Below are positions 61,209 to 64,000 of a stretch of 64,000 nucleotides of DNA, piece by piece. Position numbers and translations under genes: made by a program. Each line of letters opens with the position of its first letter. The stretch's first letter is position 1. The notes beneath the pieces were generated by a model that made no database searches, was not told where the DNA came from, and saw only the letters and a list, made by a program, of their open reading frames with translations. Where the stretch lies: the NCBI GenBank assembly GCA_017396555.1, contig JAFQLS010000017.1, forward strand, positions 107,228-171,227, given 5' to 3'. This DNA comes from Lachnospiraceae bacterium. GTDB lineage: Bacteria; Bacillota; Clostridia; Lachnospirales; Lachnospiraceae.

Positions 61209-63089
61209 TTACTTCTTAACTATTGCACTAAATTTACATGTTGCAATACAAGCACCACACTTAACACACTTGTTTGCATCTATCTGGAATGAAGCAAGCT
61301 TCTTGCCAGGAGCAACATAATCTGTTCTTTCGATGCAATTTGCTGGACAACTCTTAGCACATACACCACAACCAAAACACTTGTCCTGAATAATAGTATA
61401 CTGCATTAAGTTCTTACATACCTTAGCTGGACATGTCTTGTCATTAATATGAGCAAGATATTCATCCTTGAAGTGTGTAAGAGTAGAGATGATAGGGTTA
61501 GCAGCAGTCTGTCCAAGAGCACATAAAGAGTTGCCCTGAACATACTGTCCGAGTTCTTCAAGCTCTTCAAGATCCTGCATAGTACCTTTTCCTTCTGTAA
61601 TACGAGTAAGAATCTCAAGCATTCTCTTTGTACCGATACGACATGGAGAACACTTACCACAAGATTCATCGCAGATAAATTCCATGTAGAACTTAGCTAC
61701 GTCAACCATACAGTTATCTTCGTCCATAACGATAGCACCACCAGAACCCATCATAGATCCCTTAGCAACTAAGTTATCAAAGTCAATAGGCTCGTCAAGC
61801 ATATCAGCTGTTAAACAACCACCTGATGGTCCACCAGTCTGGATAGCCTTGAATGCCTTACCGTCTGGAATACCACCACCGATATCGTAAACGAGTTCAC
61901 GAAGAGTAGTACCCATAGGAACTTCAACAAGCCCTACATTGTTAACTTTACCACCGAGAGCGAATACCTTTGTACCATGAGAAGCTTCTGTTCCGCATGA
62001 TGCAAATGCATCCTTACCTTCACGTAATATATAAGGAACACATGCAAGTGTCTCAACGTTATTAACTACAGTTGGTTTGCCCCAAAGACCCTTTACAGCT
62101 GGGAAAGGAGGTCTTGGACGTGGCATACCACGCTTACCTTCAATAGAGTTAAGAAGAGCAGTCTCTTCACCACAAACGAATGCTCCGGCACCAAGACGGA
62201 TATTTGCACGGAAGCTAAAGCCTGTACCCATAATGTTATCGCCAAGGATACCCATTTCAGTCATCTGTTCAATAGCCATACGAAGTCTGTTAACTGCAAT
62301 TGGATACTCAGCACGAACATAGAAGTAACCTTCTGATGCTCCAATAGCGTAACCAGCAATCATCATACCTTCGATAACTGCAAATGGATTACCTTCAAGG
62401 ATAGAACGATCCATGAATGCACCTGGGTCACCTTCGTCACCATTACATACAACGTATTTCTGGTCAGCTTCATTAGCGTAAGCAAAAGACCATTTACGTC
62501 CAGTAGGGAATCCGGCACCACCACGACCGCGTAAGCCGGCTTCAAGTACTTCATCAATAACTTCCTTAGGATCCATAGATAAAGCACGCTTTAAGCCCTG
62601 AAATGCACCCTTACCGATTGCTTCATTAATATCTTCAGGATTAATAACACCACAGCCATCAAGAGCAATTCTTTTCTGCTTCTTATAGAATGTGATATCA
62701 TCCTGCTTTACAACCTTTTCATTTGTTGCAGGATCAACGTAGAGCAGACGCTCAACGATATTACCCTTCTTAATATCTTCTTCAAAGATTTCCTCAACGT
62801 CATCAATAGTAACAAGACGATAAAGAGTATCTTCTGGGAAAATCTTTACGAATGGTCCCTGTGAACAGAAACCGAAACATCCAACTATGTTAACTGTAAC
62901 CTTGTCGCCCATATTATTATCAGCAACTAATTTTTCAAATTTTTCTTTAATCTGTAATGAATCAGAAGAAATACATCCTGTACCACCACAAAGAAGAATA
63001 GCACGTTTTCCATTAGAACCATCTATCTTACTTGTGAGTGCGTCGGTACAACTACAAATTTTTGCGTCTAATTCGTCAAATGTCTTCAT
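61209..63089 (-). CDS. hydB: NADH-linked hydrogenase flavoprotein subunit HydB
   Basis: A 626-aa NuoF-like subunit that oxidises or reduces NAD(H). N-terminal thioredoxin-like [2Fe-2S] domain (CGGTGCISSDS; CFGFCSQG), the FMN/NAD module with GRGGAGFPTGRKW, GNGDEGDPGAF-like CNGDEGDPG and EETALLNSIEGKRG, the [4Fe-4S] site CDESCGKCSPC, and two C-terminal ferredoxin clusters (CFGCGVCAKSC; CVKCGACIATC). Stop of hydC and start of hydB overlap as TAATG. It is 16 bp upstream of hydA. Confidence 0.96.
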   Translation of the reverse strand: MKTFDELDAKICSCTDALTSKIDGSNGKRAILLCGGTGCISSDSLQIKEKFEKLVADNNMGDKVTVNIVGCFGFCSQGPFVKIFPEDTLYRLVTIDDVEEIFEEDIKKGNIVERLLYVDPATNEKVVKQDDITFYKKQKRIALDGCGVINPEDINEAIGKGAFQGLKRALSMDPKEVIDEVLEAGLRGRGGAGFPTGRKWSFAYANEADQKYVVCNGDEGDPGAFMDRSILEGNPFAVIEGMMIAGYAIGASEGYFYVRAEYPIAVNRLRMAIEQMTEMGILGDNIMGTGFSFRANIRLGAGAFVCGEETALLNSIEGKRGMPRPRPPFPAVKGLWGKPTVVNNVETLACVPYILREGKDAFASCGTEASHGTKVFALGGKVNNVGLVEVPMGTTLRELVYDIGGGIPDGKAFKAIQTGGPSGGCLTADMLDEPIDFDNLVAKGSMMGSGGAIVMDEDNCMVDVAKFYMEFICDESCGKCSPCRIGTKRMLEILTRITEGKGTMQDLEELEELGQYVQGNSLCALGQTAANPIISTLTHFKDEYLAHINDKTCPAKVCKNLMQYTIIQDKCFGCGVCAKSCPANCIERTDYVAPGKKLASFQIDANKCVKCGACIATCKFSAIVKK

Positions 63090-63577
63090 TAGTTTGCACC
63101 TCCCATAGCTCTATATTCTTCAACAACAGGAGCTACCATATCAACAGTCATCTTAGGATAAACCTTACCATTGATTGTAACTGCTGGAGCGATACCGCAA
63201 GCACCTATACAACGTAAAGAGTCGATTGTAAATAAGCCGTCCTTAGATGTCTCACCAGGAGCAATCCCAATAATTTCTGAGAATTTGTCAATAATCTGCT
63301 GAGCGCCCTTAACATAGCAGGCTGTACCCATACAACAACCAATTACATATTTGCCTTTTGGTTCAAGTGAGAAGAAAGAGTAGAAAGTAACAACACCGTA
63401 AATCTCTGCAACGGAAATGCCTGTCTTCTCTGATACAATTTGTTGTACATCCAATGGTATGTAACCATATTCGTTTTGGATGTCACTTAAAATCATCATA
63501 AGCGGTGTCTTTTCGTTTGCGTATCTGTCGCAGATTTCACAAATTGTCTTTACACCTGCTTCGCTGATCTTAGCCAT
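63089..63577 (-). CDS. hydC: Hydrogenase subunit HydC (NuoE-like)
   Basis: A 162-aa NuoE-like [2Fe-2S] protein passing electrons in the HydABC complex. The start is ATG 63577 after AAGGAGG; an upstream in-frame ATG at 63685 would lie in the leader and lack such a site. Key features: helical N-terminal domain, then the thioredoxin-like domain with CMGTACYVKGA and the second pair CIGACGIAP, giving four cluster cysteines. First gene of the operon, overlapping hydB by one base. Confidence 0.95.
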   Translation of the reverse strand: MAKISEAGVKTICEICDRYANEKTPLMMILSDIQNEYGYIPLDVQQIVSEKTGISVAEIYGVVTFYSFFSLEPKGKYVIGCCMGTACYVKGAQQIIDKFSEIIGIAPGETSKDGLFTIDSLRCIGACGIAPAVTINGKVYPKMTVDMVAPVVEEYRAMGGAN

Positions 63578-63696
63578 AATAACCCTCCTTGCTGTGTTTT
63601 TATCTGTAATGGATATTTTACAGACACACGTATAGTAATGTACATAGATATTGTCTAAAAATAGGCATAGTACGACCTTGTACATTCTTAATATAT

Positions 63697-63725
63697 ATAA
63701 TACTATATTTAAGTGATTATGTCTA
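63697..63725 (-). promoter_or_regulatory. hydCBA promoter
   Basis: On the minus strand TAGACA (63725-63720), 17-bp spacer, TATTAT (63702-63697). The leader is about 110 bases and contains two complementary segments, AATGTACA and TGTACATT, which could form a large loop. No Rex-like site was seen. Confidence 0.6.
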
Positions 63726-64000
63726 AGAAAATATGCAAAAAAATTGTATTTTTGTCGATACTTTTGTTTGTGTTAGACGATATAATGAAGTCTTATGTAA
63801 AAAGTAAGATCATAAAATGTCAATCCTAATGTTGAATTTAATATTTACATAATAAAAAGAAGGAGTAATCGGTAAATAACGATTTTTAACTTCTAAATAA
63901 AAAAAATAGAACATCCTAGGAAAATCAACGTCTTCAAGCAAGGATAGGTGATTTATCTTAGGATGTTTTTGTTATTGTTTCTTATTTTAGAGTATACGAA
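63726..64000. other. Intergenic region with two stacked hairpins
   Basis: No gene is visible. AGAAG..AATCG / CGATT..CTTCT (about 63859-63894) and ACATCCTA / TAGGATGT with inner AAATCA/TGATTT (63911-63966) both form hairpins. The first has a T-tract on the minus strand; the second has one on each strand. These are probably terminators for genes beyond the window, or part of a small RNA. Confidence 0.45.

Noticed and set aside
63758-63786. Plus-strand promoter at TATAAT 63781-63786
   Set aside because: No acceptable -35 at 16-18 bp and no gene downstream within the window.

Overview
The window is AT-rich chromosomal DNA from a Gram-positive anaerobe, most likely a spore-forming or sporulation-gene-bearing Lachnospiraceae member. 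The evidence is low G+C, strong Shine-Dalgarno sites, sporulation genes (spoIIGA, sigE, sigG, ylmC/ymxH-type), fermentative genes (adhE, an NAD-linked [FeFe] hydrogenase with its maturases) and several Lachnospiraceae-type hypothetical families. A sigma-D-like promoter hints at a motile relative of the Lachnospira/Eubacterium eligens group. The genus assignment is inference.

Layout. 1-8315: a division and cell-wall cluster (5'-truncated PBP, mraY, murD, ftsW, murA, divIB/ftsQ-like, ftsZ) closed by a strong terminator. 8475-10613: a small accessory patch with a PIN-like protein, Cys-rich and membrane hypotheticals, and two decayed genes. 10700-12323: spoIIGA-sigE behind a long-spacer, Spo0A-type promoter. 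12386-20877: a UppS-like protein, a lipoprotein, a sigma-D-promoter gene, alkaline phosphatase, thioredoxin reductase and a 1225-aa GH25 cell-wall hydrolase. 21025-23643: adhE behind a promoter with Rex-like operators. 23853-29945: a five-gene Dlt-like surface-acylation operon that includes a DASS/SLC13 permease. 29993-31258: CapA-like lipoprotein (minus strand). 31422-33477: sigG, ylmC-type, nrdR, yqeG. 33567-34424: aroE (minus). 34593-43561: three tandem paralogues of about 980 aa (transglutaminase-like, LRR_5, two FN3). 43640-44500: a kinase-like remnant, efp and tRNA-Arg(CCG). 44501-54964: mixed genes (DUF5688-like, gdhA, AI-2E-family permease, flavin reductase-rubredoxin fusion, trxA, GGDEF protein, TM2 protein, ZIP transporter, nitroreductase). 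54961-59123: hydrogenase-maturation operon (TM1266-type regulator, hydE, hydG, hydF) behind an attenuator-like leader. 59423-63577: convergent hydCBA, the structural genes of a trimeric hydrogenase.

How it fits together. HydEGF build the H-cluster for HydABC, which would exchange electrons between H2, NAD(H) and ferredoxin, while AdhE and Rex-type control handle NADH disposal as ethanol. The strongest candidates for undescribed biology are (a) the leader RNA before the maturation operon, with mutually exclusive antiterminator and terminator pairings readable by eye, and (b) the Dlt-like operon carrying an anion permease and an FN3-tailed SGNH-like protein. Secondary signals are Rex-like sites at adhE, a perfect palindrome at the ZIP promoter, a spoIIG-type promoter, and the triplicated secreted proteins.
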